The notes beneath the pieces were generated by a model. It was not told the origin of the DNA and made no database searches. It saw nothing but the letters and a program-made list of their open reading frames with translations. A stretch of DNA of 64,000 nt, from contig CALYAC010000001.1 in assembly GCA_944393405.1 (NCBI GenBank), positions 1 to 64,000 on the forward strand, in the 5' to 3' direction. The translations under genes and the position numbers were made by a program. Source of the stretch: an uncultured Clostridia bacterium. Its GTDB lineage: Bacteria > Bacillota_A > Clostridia > TANB77 > CAG-508. Below, piece by piece: positions 18,153 through 27,057 of the stretch (position 1 is the stretch's first letter; each line of letters begins with the position of its first letter).

Positions 18153-18696
18153 ATAAAACAGTTGATGTAAGAACAAAACTATCATCAGGAGGATACACAT
18201 ATTCATCAGCAGGTTCATTTATTTGATTAATTTTATCAATTTTTATTATTGGTATATCACCATAATAATATCCTTTAGTGATAGTTCCTTCAATTTCTAC
18301 CCATGTATTATTTTCAAAATTTTTTGCTACTTCAGAACTGCATAAAAATCCAACTACAACTGTTTGAAAATCAGAACTAACTATCATATCTCTTGCAAGA
18401 ACAAATTGATTTTCATTAAAGTCATATAATCTATATACATAACCAGAAAATTTAATTTTTTGACCTATATATTTATCAATATCTTTATGTACATTTTGAA
18501 GTACATTAGTATAATTTTTAGTTGTTAACTCATAAACTGTATTTTTTCCTATATAATTATCATTTGTTTGAAAAAAGTTATTAAAGATTAATTTGTAACA
18601 TATAAAAATAGTTAATAGTAATATTATTACACAAAATATAATCATTAATATTTTAATAAATTTATTACCATTTACTTTTAAATTAAAAATAAACAT
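18151..18696 (-). CDS. Membrane-anchored DUF1980/YcgQ C-terminal-like protein
   Basis: 181 residues. A short cytosolic N-terminus and one transmembrane helix (about residues 15-37) lead to an extracytoplasmic domain that reads like the C-terminal OB-like domain of the YcgQ/TIGR03943 family: IGQKIKFSGYVYR, DFNENQFVLARD, VGFLCSS and WVEIEGTITKGYY..IPIIKID. In YcgQ proteins this domain follows several membrane helices and has a paired Cys; here it stands behind a single anchor and the Cys pair position reads SS. No YcgR-like permease partner lies nearby. Function is unknown; it probably works at the outer face of the membrane. Confidence 0.65.
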   Translation of the reverse strand: MFIFNLKVNGNKFIKILMIIFCVIILLLTIFICYKLIFNNFFQTNDNYIGKNTVYELTTKNYTNVLQNVHKDIDKYIGQKIKFSGYVYRLYDFNENQFVLARDMIVSSDFQTVVVGFLCSSEVAKNFENNTWVEIEGTITKGYYYGDIPIIKIDKINQINEPADEYVYPPDDSFVLTSTVL

Positions 18697-18851
18697 ATTA
18701 TTTATCTCCTTTTAATATATTTTAATAATAATTAGATTTAAAAATAAATCAATTAATATATTTGTATGTAATTAAAATACTTTTATGAATTTATTAATAC
18801 TTTTTTAAATTTAAATAAAAAAATTAATCTTAAAATATGATAAAAATTCAA

Positions 18852-18880
18852 TTGACAAATATAAATATTTGATATATAAA
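18852..18880 (+). promoter_or_regulatory. Sigma-A promoter of the 18912-19964 gene
   Basis: TTGACA, 17-bp spacer, TATAAA, with the SD AAAGGAGG close behind; a strong consensus promoter. Confidence 0.75.
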
Positions 18881-18911
18881 ATATTTATATAATAAAAGGA
18901 GGAGATAAGAT

Positions 18912-19964
18912 ATGGATAATGAAAATGAAAACAATGTAAATAAAGAAAATAATGAAAACAACGAAAAATTAAATCAAAATGTGGAAAATAATTCTAACGA
19001 AAATAACTTAGATAGTAATGTTGCAAATGAACAAGTAAATGAAAACATGGAAGAAAAAGTTGAAAATCCAAATACTGAAAAAGAAGAAAAAGATAAAACT
19101 ACATCTGAACATAAAGTTGAAGAAAAAGTAGAAAATAATAAAAAAGTAAATACAGAAATAAAAAAAGAAGTTAAGCAAGAAACAGTAACTGAGAAGAAAA
19201 AAAGTAATACAGGATTAATAATTACTGTTGTATTACTATCAATATTATTAGTTGTATTAATTTGTGTAATGCTATTTATGTTCGGAAAAAAGAAAATAGG
19301 TGAATTTGTTGGTGAAGGCGTAAATGAAGTTTCAACAATAATTGAAGAAGGAACAAATACATTAGAAGATGCTGGTGGAATATTTAATGAAATAGAAAAT
19401 ACAGGTATGAATGACATTTTTGGTTCAATAATGAATAATACAGTTGATGATACAAGTGTTTCAAGTTCAAATGCAAGAACTTCTACATTAGAAAATCCTT
19501 TACAAGTAGGAGAATGGGGAATAGCATCTAAATATAATACTAATACAAGTTCTGATCAAAATGTTAATGTAAAAGTTACTAATATAATAAGAGGAGACGA
19601 AGCTAAAAAAATGGCTCAAGACTATATGAATAGTGATATTAGTATATATAAATATGAGGAGCCTAAAGCATATCAAGAATGGGTAGTTATTGAATATGAT
19701 GTAGATTTTGCAGATACTTATGTTCCAGGAGAACTAGGAGCAAGTCCAAATGTTGATGCTGATATAACAGGTCCAGATGGTTCTGCAATAAAATATAATG
19801 GTGTTACATATATAAATCAAGTAATCGAAATAGGATCAAGAGATTATATAAAAACAAAAACTGGATCAGGAAAATTATTAACACAAATTCCAGTTGGATG
19901 TACAGATTATATTATTGAATTTGGTAGATATGGTGGAACAAAAGCATATTTTCAAGGTAAATAA
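18912..19964 (+). CDS. Membrane-anchored protein with DUF4352-like extracellular domain
   Basis: 350 residues in three parts: a very acidic and Asn/Glu/Lys-rich cytosolic segment of about 95 residues, one transmembrane helix (LIITVVLLSILLVVLICVMLF), and an extracytoplasmic region. The last 160 residues (from NPLQVGEWGIA, through VNVKVTNIIRG and EWVVIEYDVDF to TDYIIEFGRYGG) have the beta-sandwich pattern of DUF4352/immunoglobulin-like surface proteins of Firmicutes. It is driven by its own strong promoter. Its long charged tail before a single helix recalls the protein at 46219-47595, though the outer domains differ. Function is unknown. Confidence 0.7.
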   Translation: MDNENENNVNKENNENNEKLNQNVENNSNENNLDSNVANEQVNENMEEKVENPNTEKEEKDKTTSEHKVEEKVENNKKVNTEIKKEVKQETVTEKKKSNTGLIITVVLLSILLVVLICVMLFMFGKKKIGEFVGEGVNEVSTIIEEGTNTLEDAGGIFNEIENTGMNDIFGSIMNNTVDDTSVSSSNARTSTLENPLQVGEWGIASKYNTNTSSDQNVNVKVTNIIRGDEAKKMAQDYMNSDISIYKYEEPKAYQEWVVIEYDVDFADTYVPGELGASPNVDADITGPDGSAIKYNGVTYINQVIEIGSRDYIKTKTGSGKLLTQIPVGCTDYIIEFGRYGGTKAYFQGK

Positions 19965-20048
19965 TTAGTAAAAAAGTATATCATAATAAGCATATTAAAT
20001 TAAAATAAAGGAGGGATAAAAACCTCTTTTATTTTATGAAAAAATATG

Positions 20049-20077
20049 TTGCGTATTTATAAAAAAAGTGATATATT
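20049..20077 (+). promoter_or_regulatory. Sigma-A promoter of secA
   Basis: TTGCGT, 17-bp spacer, TATATT, about 38 bases before ATG 20116. Confidence 0.55.
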
Positions 20078-20115
20078 AACATGGAATAAATAAACATTAG
20101 GAAGGAAGTAAAGTA

Positions 20116-22863
20116 ATGGGATTATTTAAATCATACAGTGAAAAGGAAGTAAAAAGAATACAACCATTAGTTAAAAAGATTAACGATTTAGAACCAGATA
20201 TGCAAAAATTATCTGACAAACAACTTAGAGGAAAAACTGAAGAATTTAAGAAAAGATTAAAAAAAGGAGAAACATTGGACGACTTATTACCAGAAGCTTT
20301 TGCAGTTGTGAGAGAGGCAGCTAAAAGAGTTTTAGGTATGAGACATTTTGATGTGCAATTAATTGGTGGAATTATTCTTCATCAAGGTAGAATTGCAGAA
20401 ATGAAGACTGGAGAAGGTAAAACATTAGTTGCAACACTTCCAGTATATTTAAATGCCTTAACAGGAAAAGGTGTTCATGTTATAACAGTTAATGATTACC
20501 TAGCAAAAAGAGATAGTGAATGGATGGGTAAAGTATATAGATTTTTAGGATTATCTGTTGGACTTTCAATAGCAGGAATGAATCCTTCTCAAAAAAGAGA
20601 AGCATATGCTTGTGATGTAACATATGGTACAAATAATGAATTTGGATTTGATTATCTAAGAGATAATATGGTTATATATAAAGATCAATTAGTTCAAAGA
20701 GAGCTAAATTATGCAATTGTCGACGAGATTGATAGTATTTTAATTGATGAGGCTCGTACACCACTTATAATTTCTGGTAAAGGAACTCAATCATCAGATT
20801 TATATAAAAAAGCTGATAAATTTGTTAGAAAATTAACTCCAAAAATAATTGTTGAAGAAGATGTAAAAAACTTTGAACAAGCAGAAGATAATGAAAAATA
20901 TGATTATATTGTTGATTTAAAAGCTAAATCTGCTTCACTTACACTAAAAGGTATAAAGAAAGCAGAAGAGGAATTTGGACTTGCAAACTTCAATGATATT
21001 GAAAATTCAGAATTAGTTCATAATGTAAATCAAGCATTACGTGCACATGGAATAATGAAAAAAGATATAGATTATATAGTAAAAGATGGAGAAGTTTTAA
21101 TAGTTGATGAATTTACTGGACGTATTATGTATGGAAGAAGATATAACAATGGATTACATCAAGCTATTGAAGCAAAAGAGAATGTTAGAATTGCTGATGA
21201 ATCTAAAACATTAGCTACAATTACATTCCAAAATTATTTTAGAATGTATGATAAATTATCAGGTATGACAGGTACTGCTATGACAGAAGCTGATGAATTC
21301 GAAGAAATATATAAATTGGATGTTGTAGAAATACCAACAAATAAGCCAATGATTAGAGTTGATCATACAGATATAATTTATAAAAATGAAGATGCTAAAT
21401 TTAGAGCAGTAATAGCTGATATAAAAGAAAGTCATCAAAAAGGACAACCTGTCTTAGTAGGTACTGTATCTATTGAAAAATCTGAAAAATTAAGTAAATT
21501 ACTTTCTAAAGAAGGAATTAAACATGAAGTATTAAATGCTAAGTCACATGAAAAAGAAGCAGCAATAGTTGCTCAGGCTGGTAAATATGGTGCTGTAACA
21601 ATTGCTACAAACATGGCAGGACGTGGTACTGATATTATGCTTGGTGGAAATAGTGAATTTTTAGCAAAGCAAGAAATGAAGAGATTAAGATATTCACAAG
21701 AATTAATCGAACAATCAACCGCATTTAATGAAACAGATAGGGAAGATATATTAGAAGCAAGAAAGAAATATAAAGAATTAGAAGAAAAATTCAATAAAGA
21801 AATAAAAGAAGAAAAAGAAAAAGTTATAGCAGCAGGTGGACTTAAAATAATTGGTACAGAGAGACATGAATCAAGAAGAATTGATAATCAGTTAAGAGGT
21901 CGTAGTGGACGTCAAGGTGATCCTGGTGAATCAAGATTCTATATAGGATTAGATGATGATTTAATGAAGATATTTGGTGGAGACATCATTACAAAAGTAT
22001 ATAATACTTTAGGTGCTGATGAAAATATACCAATTCAAGTTAAAGTTATTGCAAAAGCAGTAGAAAATGCTCAAAAGAAAGTTGAAAACCGTAATTTCAC
22101 TATAAGAAAGAATGTACTTCAATATGATGACGTTATGAATACACAAAGAGAAACAATTTATGGTGAAAGAAGACAAGTTTTAGATGGCCAAAACTTAAAA
22201 GAAAATATATTAACTATGCTTGATAATGTTGTTGAGGGAACAGTTAATTCATATAATTCAGATGATGGAATTAATGTGGAAGCATTATCTCAAGATTTAT
22301 TAACAACTCTTGGAATTAAAGATATTGATGCTTTAAAAGCTGACAAAATATATGCTGATAAAGTAATAGAGGAAGTTAAAGAAAAAGCTCATAAAAAATA
22401 TGAAGAAAAAGAAAAAGAATTAGGCAAAGATGTTTTAAGAGAATTAGAAAGAGCTGTAACTTTAAAAATAGTTGACGATAGATGGATGGAACACATTGAT
22501 GCAATGGATGAATTGAAAGATGGTATAGGACTTAATGCATATGGACAAAAAGATCCTGTAGTTCAATATAGAATGGAAGGATTTGAAATGTTCGAGCAAA
22601 TGATATCTGATATTCAAGTTAATATCGTTAAGCTACTTCTAAATGCTAGAAAAAGAGAAGGTTCACCAATAAAACGTCAAGAAACTATAAAAATAACAGG
22701 AGAGGGATTGGAAGAGACTAACTTTTCTTTAAAAGGTTCTGCTCCTGCAGGTGAAGTATCTCATACACCATATGTTAATAAAGAACCTAAAATAGGTAGA
22801 AATGATCCATGTCCTTGTGGAAGTGGTAAAAAATACAAAAATTGTTGTGGTAGAAACAAATAA
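20116..22863 (+). CDS. secA: Preprotein translocase ATPase SecA
   Basis: Motor of Sec-dependent protein export, working at the SecYEG channel on the inner membrane face. 915 residues. It has Walker A MKTGEGKT (about residues 96-103), [19 protein letters not shown], the preprotein cross-linking domain, [10 protein letters not shown], the [15 protein letters not shown] motif VI and a helical scaffold domain. It ends in a SEC-C zinc-binding tail ([16 protein letters not shown]), which binds SecB or the ribosome in other bacteria. Start ATG 20116 follows AGGAAGG. prfB, commonly next to secA in Firmicutes, is 7 kb away here. Confidence 0.97.
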   Translation: MGLFKSYSEKEVKRIQPLVKKINDLEPDMQKLSDKQLRGKTEEFKKRLKKGETLDDLLPEAFAVVREAAKRVLGMRHFDVQLIGGIILHQGRIAEMKTGEGKTLVATLPVYLNALTGKGVHVITVNDYLAKRDSEWMGKVYRFLGLSVGLSIAGMNPSQKREAYACDVTYGTNNEFGFDYLRDNMVIYKDQLVQRELNYAIVDEIDSILIDEARTPLIISGKGTQSSDLYKKADKFVRKLTPKIIVEEDVKNFEQAEDNEKYDYIVDLKAKSASLTLKGIKKAEEEFGLANFNDIENSELVHNVNQALRAHGIMKKDIDYIVKDGEVLIVDEFTGRIMYGRRYNNGLHQAIEAKENVRIADESKTLATITFQNYFRMYDKLSGMTGTAMTEADEFEEIYKLDVVEIPTNKPMIRVDHTDIIYKNEDAKFRAVIADIKESHQKGQPVLVGTVSIEKSEKLSKLLSKEGIKHEVLNAKSHEKEAAIVAQAGKYGAVTIATNMAGRGTDIMLGGNSEFLAKQEMKRLRYSQELIEQSTAFNETDREDILEARKKYKELEEKFNKEIKEEKEKVIAAGGLKIIGTERHESRRIDNQLRGRSGRQGDPGESRFYIGLDDDLMKIFGGDIITKVYNTLGADENIPIQVKVIAKAVENAQKKVENRNFTIRKNVLQYDDVMNTQRETIYGERRQVLDGQNLKENILTMLDNVVEGTVNSYNSDDGINVEALSQDLLTTLGIKDIDALKADKIYADKVIEEVKEKAHKKYEEKEKELGKDVLRELERAVTLKIVDDRWMEHIDAMDELKDGIGLNAYGQKDPVVQYRMEGFEMFEQMISDIQVNIVKLLLNARKREGSPIKRQETIKITGEGLEETNFSLKGSAPAGEVSHTPYVNKEPKIGRNDPCPCGSGKKYKNCCGRNK

Positions 22864-22877
22864 AAGTTTTAAAATTA

Positions 22878-22918
22878 AAGAAGTGTCACATAGTTAAAAC
22901 ATGTGATACTTCTTTTTT
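22878..22918 (+). terminator. Rho-independent terminator of secA
   Basis: AAGAAGTGTCACAT and ATGTGATACTTCTT stem followed by a T run. Confidence 0.85.
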
Positions 22919-22925
22919 AATAATA

Positions 22926-22954
22926 TTGAATGTTGAAATTATAAAATATATAAT
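22926..22954 (+). promoter_or_regulatory. Sigma-A promoter of the MazG-like gene
   Basis: TTGAAT, 17-bp spacer, TATAAT. Confidence 0.6.
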
Positions 22955-22996
22955 ATAGATATTAAAATTAATATAATAATAAAATAAGGAGAAAAT

Positions 22997-23320
22997 ATGG
23001 AATTATCAATTACTAAATTGCAAAAGTACTTAAAAATTAAATATACAGAAATTAAACCTGAAGATATACATAATACGCAAAGATATTTTCTAAAGCTAAT
23101 AGAGGAAATAGGAGAACTTGCTGAAGCTATGAGAAAAGATGAAAGAATGGAAGGAAAAAATATAAAAGGAACAATAGAAGAAGAATTATCTGATTCACTA
23201 TATTATATTTTAATGATTGCAAATACATATGATATTAATTTAGAAGAATGTTTTAAATTAAAAGAAGAATTAAATAATAAAAGATATGGATATAATTTTA
23301 AAATAGACAGTGTAAAATAA
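22997..23320 (+). CDS. MazG-like nucleotide pyrophosphohydrolase
   Basis: 107-residue all-alpha NTP pyrophosphohydrolase of the MazG/iMazG type. The metal-binding signature is seen as KLIEEIGELAEAMRK followed by EEELSDSLYYILMIANTYDINLEE, i.e. an ExxE...ExxD arrangement, and the protein ends with a KRYGYNF tail. It would hydrolyse a (possibly non-canonical) NTP to NMP and pyrophosphate. SD AAGGAG precedes ATG 22997. It lies directly upstream of the six-gene operon beginning at 23405 but the two are separated by 84 bases containing an extended -10, so it may or may not be functionally linked. Confidence 0.8.
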   Translation: MELSITKLQKYLKIKYTEIKPEDIHNTQRYFLKLIEEIGELAEAMRKDERMEGKNIKGTIEEELSDSLYYILMIANTYDINLEECFKLKEELNNKRYGYNFKIDSVK

Positions 23321-23354
23321 TTTATGTAAACATCTAGCATTATATAACAAAATA

Positions 23355-23363
23355 TGATATAAT
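23355..23363 (+). promoter_or_regulatory. Extended -10 promoter of the HAD/zeta/nucleotidyltransferase operon
   Basis: TGATATAAT, an extended -10 (TGN plus TATAAT), 42 bases before ATG 23405; no good -35. Confidence 0.45.
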
Positions 23364-23404
23364 ATAAAACATATTAAGTAAATTTTTTATAAATAGGAGA
23401 AAAA

Positions 23405-23902
23405 ATGAAATTTAATGAAAAAATAAAAGAAATATGTAATAAATATAATAAAGTAGCTTTATTCGTAGATATGGATGGAACAATTGTTGAATATAAAGTA
23501 TATCCAGAAGGATTTGTTACTTATGAATCAAAAGACTTATTTGCAGAAGCAGAGCCAGTAAAAATAATAATTGATAAATTAGAAGAATTAAATAAAATAA
23601 ATAATTTAGATATTTATATACTTTCTTTATCAAAAAGTAATATAATAAAAGAAGAAAAATTAAAATGGCTTAAAAAACACATTCCATTTATTAAAGAAGA
23701 AAATTATATAATTTTAATTAGAGAAAATGGTGATTATGATTCTGATAATAGAAAATATGTAAAATCTAAAAAAATGAAAGAAAAACTAGAAATGTATGAT
23801 TATGTTATACTTTTAGATGATGAACATAAAATATTAAGAACAACTCAAAAAGAACTTGAAAATAAAGGAGAAGTATTCCATATTTCTTCTGCATTAATAT
23901 AA
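23405..23902 (+). CDS. HAD-family hydrolase, 5'-nucleotidase-like
   Basis: 165 residues. Motif I is VDMDGTIVEY with nucleophile Asp22 and acid/base Asp24; motif II is the Ser in ILSLSKSN; motif IV is LLDDE near residue 138, and Lys residues precede it. The small cap inserted after motif I is like that of 5'(3')-deoxyribonucleotidases and other short HAD phosphatases, so a phosphomonoesterase is expected; the substrate is unknown. First gene of an operon with gaps of 22 to 44 bases, read together with a zeta-like kinase and nucleotidyltransferases, which suggests that it removes or recycles a phosphate from their product. Confidence 0.75.
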   Translation: MKFNEKIKEICNKYNKVALFVDMDGTIVEYKVYPEGFVTYESKDLFAEAEPVKIIIDKLEELNKINNLDIYILSLSKSNIIKEEKLKWLKKHIPFIKEENYIILIRENGDYDSDNRKYVKSKKMKEKLEMYDYVILLDDEHKILRTTQKELENKGEVFHISSALI

Positions 23903-23938
23903 AAGTAATTAAAATTATTTATTAAAAGGAGAAAATAT

Positions 23939-24865
23939 ATGCCGTTTAATAATGAAGAGGAAATAAATGCCGAAAGAAAAAAATGGGTTTTATCTGATTA
24001 TGAATTTAAAACTAATTTTAATAGTGTTTTTAATGAATTAATTCTAACAGGCGGAAATGCATCAGCTTCAGATAAACCAAATTTTGTAATGGTTGGAGGA
24101 CAAGCAGGCTGTGGAAAGAGCATGCTTGTTGGAAAAGAATTTCAAGCTTTAGGAAAAGGAGCTATAATAATTGACCAAGATGAACTAAGAACTAAACATC
24201 CAGCATATAAGCAAATACATGATGAATATACAGAAAGAGAAGAGTTTCTTTTACTAAAAAGATATTTGGACCAATTAGTTAATACAATAATAGATTATAC
24301 TAAAAAAGAGAGATTTAATTTGATATTAGAGTCAGCGCTAAGAAGTGTTTCTAAATTTATACGAAATACCCAAGATGTAAAACAAGATGGTTATCATACA
24401 AAATTATCTGTTCTTGCAGTACATCCAGATGAAGCAAATCTTTCAATGTTCACAAGATTTTGTACTTTTTTAAAAAAAGATGGAGAATGTAGACGAAATA
24501 CTAGAGTTGATGAAGATTCAGTAATAAAAATTCCAGGGAATATTGAAAAAATGGATAGATTAGGTATATTTGATGATATAACTATATCGAAAAGGGGAAA
24601 TGAGTCAACAAAATTTTTACCAATACAAGTATATTCTCAAAGACAAACTCCAAATATTCCACCAGCATATGCATATAAAACAGCTATTAATCAAGAAAGA
24701 GTTAGCGAAGAAGAGTTTGAAAGAAGATATCATGAATTAAGACCTATTTTAGAAAGTTATAAACAACAAGTACAGTTAGAGAGATTAGATGCTTTTTATA
24801 GTCAGTTTAAGGCAAGAAAAGAACAAGAGAGAGAATCTAGTGGTCAATTTCCAACAGGTCATTAA
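23939..24865 (+). CDS. Zeta-toxin-family kinase
   Basis: 308 residues of the zeta-toxin/PezT P-loop kinase family. Walker A GQAGCGKS lies at residues 54-61. IIDQDELRTKHPAY (Asp79, Asp81, Arg84, His87) corresponds to the substrate-binding and catalytic D..R..HP block; LILESALRS is the family's second core strand; LAVHPDEANLSMFTRF and a later Arg-rich CRRNTR likely form the lid. Zeta toxins phosphorylate UDP-N-acetylglucosamine and are paired with a small epsilon antitoxin encoded upstream; here no epsilon gene precedes it and a 66-residue protein follows. Its place among nucleotidyltransferases may mean a metabolic kinase rather than a toxin. ATG 23939 follows AAGGAG. Confidence 0.82.
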   Translation: MPFNNEEEINAERKKWVLSDYEFKTNFNSVFNELILTGGNASASDKPNFVMVGGQAGCGKSMLVGKEFQALGKGAIIIDQDELRTKHPAYKQIHDEYTEREEFLLLKRYLDQLVNTIIDYTKKERFNLILESALRSVSKFIRNTQDVKQDGYHTKLSVLAVHPDEANLSMFTRFCTFLKKDGECRRNTRVDEDSVIKIPGNIEKMDRLGIFDDITISKRGNESTKFLPIQVYSQRQTPNIPPAYAYKTAINQERVSEEEFERRYHELRPILESYKQQVQLERLDAFYSQFKARKEQERESSGQFPTGH

Positions 24866-24886
24866 TATTATATGAGGAGATAAAAT

Positions 24887-25087
24887 ATGATAAATATGAA
24901 AACAGATTTTATAGACGAGTTTGAATATGCTAAATCAAAATTAAATGCTAAATTAAATAAAGTAAGAGAAGCGTATCTTAAAGATAAAAGTAAACTTAAT
25001 AAAATTGAATATTTACAAGTAATAGAAGATAAGAGAAGATTAAATTTACTAGATAAAGAGATAGTAGATAGATATGCTAACAAATAA
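24887..25087 (+). CDS. Small charged helical protein (66 aa), possible partner of the zeta-like kinase
   Basis: Short protein predicted to be two or three amphipathic helices, rich in Lys, Asp, Glu and Leu (residues 8-62). It does not match a known epsilon antitoxin by eye but has suitable size and placement, starting 22 bases after the kinase gene, to be its regulator. SD GGAG precedes ATG 24887 (a second ATG three codons later is possible). It could equally be an unrelated structural subunit; no function is claimed. Confidence 0.6.
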   Translation: MINMKTDFIDEFEYAKSKLNAKLNKVREAYLKDKSKLNKIEYLQVIEDKRRLNLLDKEIVDRYANK

Positions 25088-25131
25088 TAATTTTAATAAA
25101 TATATTTATAAATTTTGAAAGGAGACCAATT

Positions 25132-25434
25132 ATGAATAAAAAGAAGCTTGATTTTTGTATTGGAATATTTGATAATCTAACAGATAAAGGTTTGGCAAAA
25201 ATAAAAGAGGATATTCAAAACTGTGAAATATATGGGATAGGAGTATATACTGATGAAGTTGTTACAAAAGACTTTTATACTTATCCAGTAAATAACTTAG
25301 AAAAAAGAATGGAAACAGCTAAGAATATTGATGGAGTAAAGTTTGTTTTTAAATTGGATACAAGTGATCCAGCTAAACTAAAAGAAATAATAAAAAATGA
25401 GGCAACAAAATATATAAATGATAATAAAAAATAA
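25132..25434 (+). CDS. Degenerate nucleotidyltransferase-like protein (100 aa)
   Basis: A single-domain protein homologous to the N-terminal domain of the next gene's product: shared blocks are GIFD at the first strand, a G(I/V)GVYTDE strand, a basic F..P segment and E.R.E.A...GV.F.F. The same order is seen in cytidylyltransferases (GxFDxxHxGH ... VVVxTDE ... P...R...L), but here the HxGH histidines are absent (the positions read NLTDKG). So it is probably catalytically inactive and may be a regulatory or structural partner of the two-domain protein encoded 25 bases downstream. SD AAAGGAG precedes ATG 25132. Confidence 0.65.
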   Translation: MNKKKLDFCIGIFDNLTDKGLAKIKEDIQNCEIYGIGVYTDEVVTKDFYTYPVNNLEKRMETAKNIDGVKFVFKLDTSDPAKLKEIIKNEATKYINDNKK

Positions 25435-25459
25435 AATATAAATAAGAAGGAGATTTAAA

Positions 25460-26344
25460 ATGTCAAGTAAAGAAAAAGAATATAATGTTATAACAGGTAT
25501 TTTTGATGTTATTACAAAAGGAATTAGAAAGAGTGTTTTAGAAAGAGCGGAAGATGGAAAGCCATTAGGAGTTGGTGTATATACTGATGAATATTGTGAA
25601 TTAACAGATTTTAGTAGACCTATGAAATCAGTTGAACATAGAAGAGAAATTGCACAAGGATTAACAGGTGTTGCTTTTACATTTCCAGCAAGTAGCAGAG
25701 AATTTGGAGATTATGAAGCAGCTGCTGATGCTGCATACAAAGAATATATAGAAAGAGTAAAACAAGAACAAGCTCCAAAACAATATAAAGCAGGTTTTGT
25801 AATAGGAAGTTTTGACTTACTTCATTCAGGACATTTACAAAATATTGAACTTGCAAGTGAGATGTGTGAAGATCTATATGTTGTAGTTAAAACAGATGAG
25901 AGAATTAGAGAGAAAAAACATAAAGATCCAGTTCAAAATACTGCACAAAGAGCAGCTAATTTACGTGCTTTAAAGAAAGTTAAAGATGTTTTGTATTATG
26001 ATTTAGATTCAGATAGAACTGATGTTGTTTTAAGTGTTATAGAACAATATGAAAGAGACCACCAAGGAGAGTCTTTGGAACCAAAAGATTTAGTTGCAAT
26101 TTTTGGAGAAGATTTAAAAGCAAAAGAAGAAGAGAGAAAAAGAAATGGAGATTGGGGAGAGGTTAGCGTAGCTTTTACTCCAAGATCTGAAGAAAAAATG
26201 CAATTAATTTCTAGTTCTACATATAAAAGAATGATAGAAGAAACAGGCGGAATTAGTAGCTATGAAGATAAAGAAGATAAAGGTTTAAATGATGTTAATG
26301 GTGGTAGTACTCAAAGTGAAGGCCATGGAGAAATAGAAATTTAG
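25460..26344 (+). CDS. Two-domain cytidylyltransferase-like protein
   Basis: 294 residues. The C-terminal domain has the nucleotidyltransferase signature GSFDLLHSGH (residues 116-125, both His present), VVVKTDE (141-147), and a late ISSSTYKR (250-257), as in glycerol-3-phosphate, phosphocholine and phosphoethanolamine cytidylyltransferases or PPAT/NadD-type enzymes. The N-terminal domain (residues 9-76) repeats the pattern with GIFDVITKG but lacks the HxGH histidines. A tandem of active and inactive domains occurs in eukaryotic CTP:phosphoethanolamine cytidylyltransferase, though there the second domain is the degenerate one. Expected reaction: transfer of a nucleotidyl group from an NTP to a phosphorylated alcohol or sugar; substrate unknown. 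The acidic Gly/Ser tail is probably disordered. Confidence 0.75.
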   Translation: MSSKEKEYNVITGIFDVITKGIRKSVLERAEDGKPLGVGVYTDEYCELTDFSRPMKSVEHRREIAQGLTGVAFTFPASSREFGDYEAAADAAYKEYIERVKQEQAPKQYKAGFVIGSFDLLHSGHLQNIELASEMCEDLYVVVKTDERIREKKHKDPVQNTAQRAANLRALKKVKDVLYYDLDSDRTDVVLSVIEQYERDHQGESLEPKDLVAIFGEDLKAKEEERKRNGDWGEVSVAFTPRSEEKMQLISSSTYKRMIEETGGISSYEDKEDKGLNDVNGGSTQSEGHGEIEI

Positions 26345-26367
26345 TTTTGAATTAAGGAGAATAAAAG

Positions 26368-26886
26368 ATGGCAGGTTACGTAATTCATTTAGCAGTTGGA
26401 GAAGAATATTTAAGAAATTTTCCTAATGAAATTATAAACTATAAAGAGTTTATTGATGGAATTATATATCCAGATTCTGTTACTGATAAATCACTAACTC
26501 ATTATGGACCAAAAAGTAGTCAAGTTCATCTAGATCAATTCTTTAAAGATAAGGATTTAGATACAGACTTCAATAAAGGCTATTTCATTCATTTGGTTAC
26601 AGATTATTTATTTTATAATAAATTTTTAACTGTATTTTCGAAAAAATATATGTATAATGATTATGATATATTAAATAAATCTTTAGAAGATAGATTTAAA
26701 GTTAAAATTCCAGATAAAATTAAAAATTCTGTATTCTATAATAGTGGAGAAACAAAAATATTAAACCTTGATGATACAATAAAGTTTATAAAAGAAACAG
26801 CAAGCTATGATATAAATTTTATAAAAACAGAGGTATTAAAAGGAAATAAAGATTGGCTTACTATCAGACCACTTGTAAAAATATAA
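26368..26886 (+). CDS. Zinc-dependent phospholipase C-like hydrolase
   Basis: 172 residues. The N-terminus MAGYVIHLAVGEEYL, the IDGIIYPDSV segment with Asp, the KSSQVH...F segment and GYFIHLVTDYLFYNKFL give the pattern of His and Asp ligands seen in the bacterial zinc-dependent phospholipase C/S1-P1-like family (H ... D ... H ... HxxxD). No signal peptide is present, so it acts in the cytosol, unlike secreted phospholipases. Last gene of the operon, 23 bases after the cytidylyltransferase and followed by a terminator. With that context, it may hydrolyse a phosphodiester or phosphoalcohol linked to the nucleotidyltransferase product. Confidence 0.65.
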   Translation: MAGYVIHLAVGEEYLRNFPNEIINYKEFIDGIIYPDSVTDKSLTHYGPKSSQVHLDQFFKDKDLDTDFNKGYFIHLVTDYLFYNKFLTVFSKKYMYNDYDILNKSLEDRFKVKIPDKIKNSVFYNSGETKILNLDDTIKFIKETASYDINFIKTEVLKGNKDWLTIRPLVKI

Positions 26887-26902
26887 ATTGATAATATGAA
26901 AA

Positions 26903-26937
26903 AGAAATGTTTGTGCTTTACTAACATTTCTTTTTTT
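26903..26937 (+). terminator. Rho-independent terminator of the 23405-26886 operon
   Basis: AGAAATGTT and AACATTTCT stem with a run of seven T. Confidence 0.85.
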
Positions 26938-26950
26938 AATTTTATACTAT

Positions 26951-27002
26951 TGGGTCAATCAAAAAAATAAATATTGACTCATAAATATTGTTAATATATA
27001 AT
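26951..27002 (+). promoter_or_regulatory. Promoter of the acyl-CoA ligase gene with an inverted repeat
   Basis: TTGACT (26974-26979), 17-bp spacer, TATAAT (26997-27002). TGGGTCAAT at 26951-26959 and ATTGACTCA at 26973-26981 form an inverted repeat with one mismatch, the second arm covering the -35, so a regulator may bind here. Confidence 0.6.
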
Positions 27003-27057
27003 ATGAAAGGTTTTATACAAAATAGGAGAAAATAAATTAAAGAATAGGAGATAAGAA

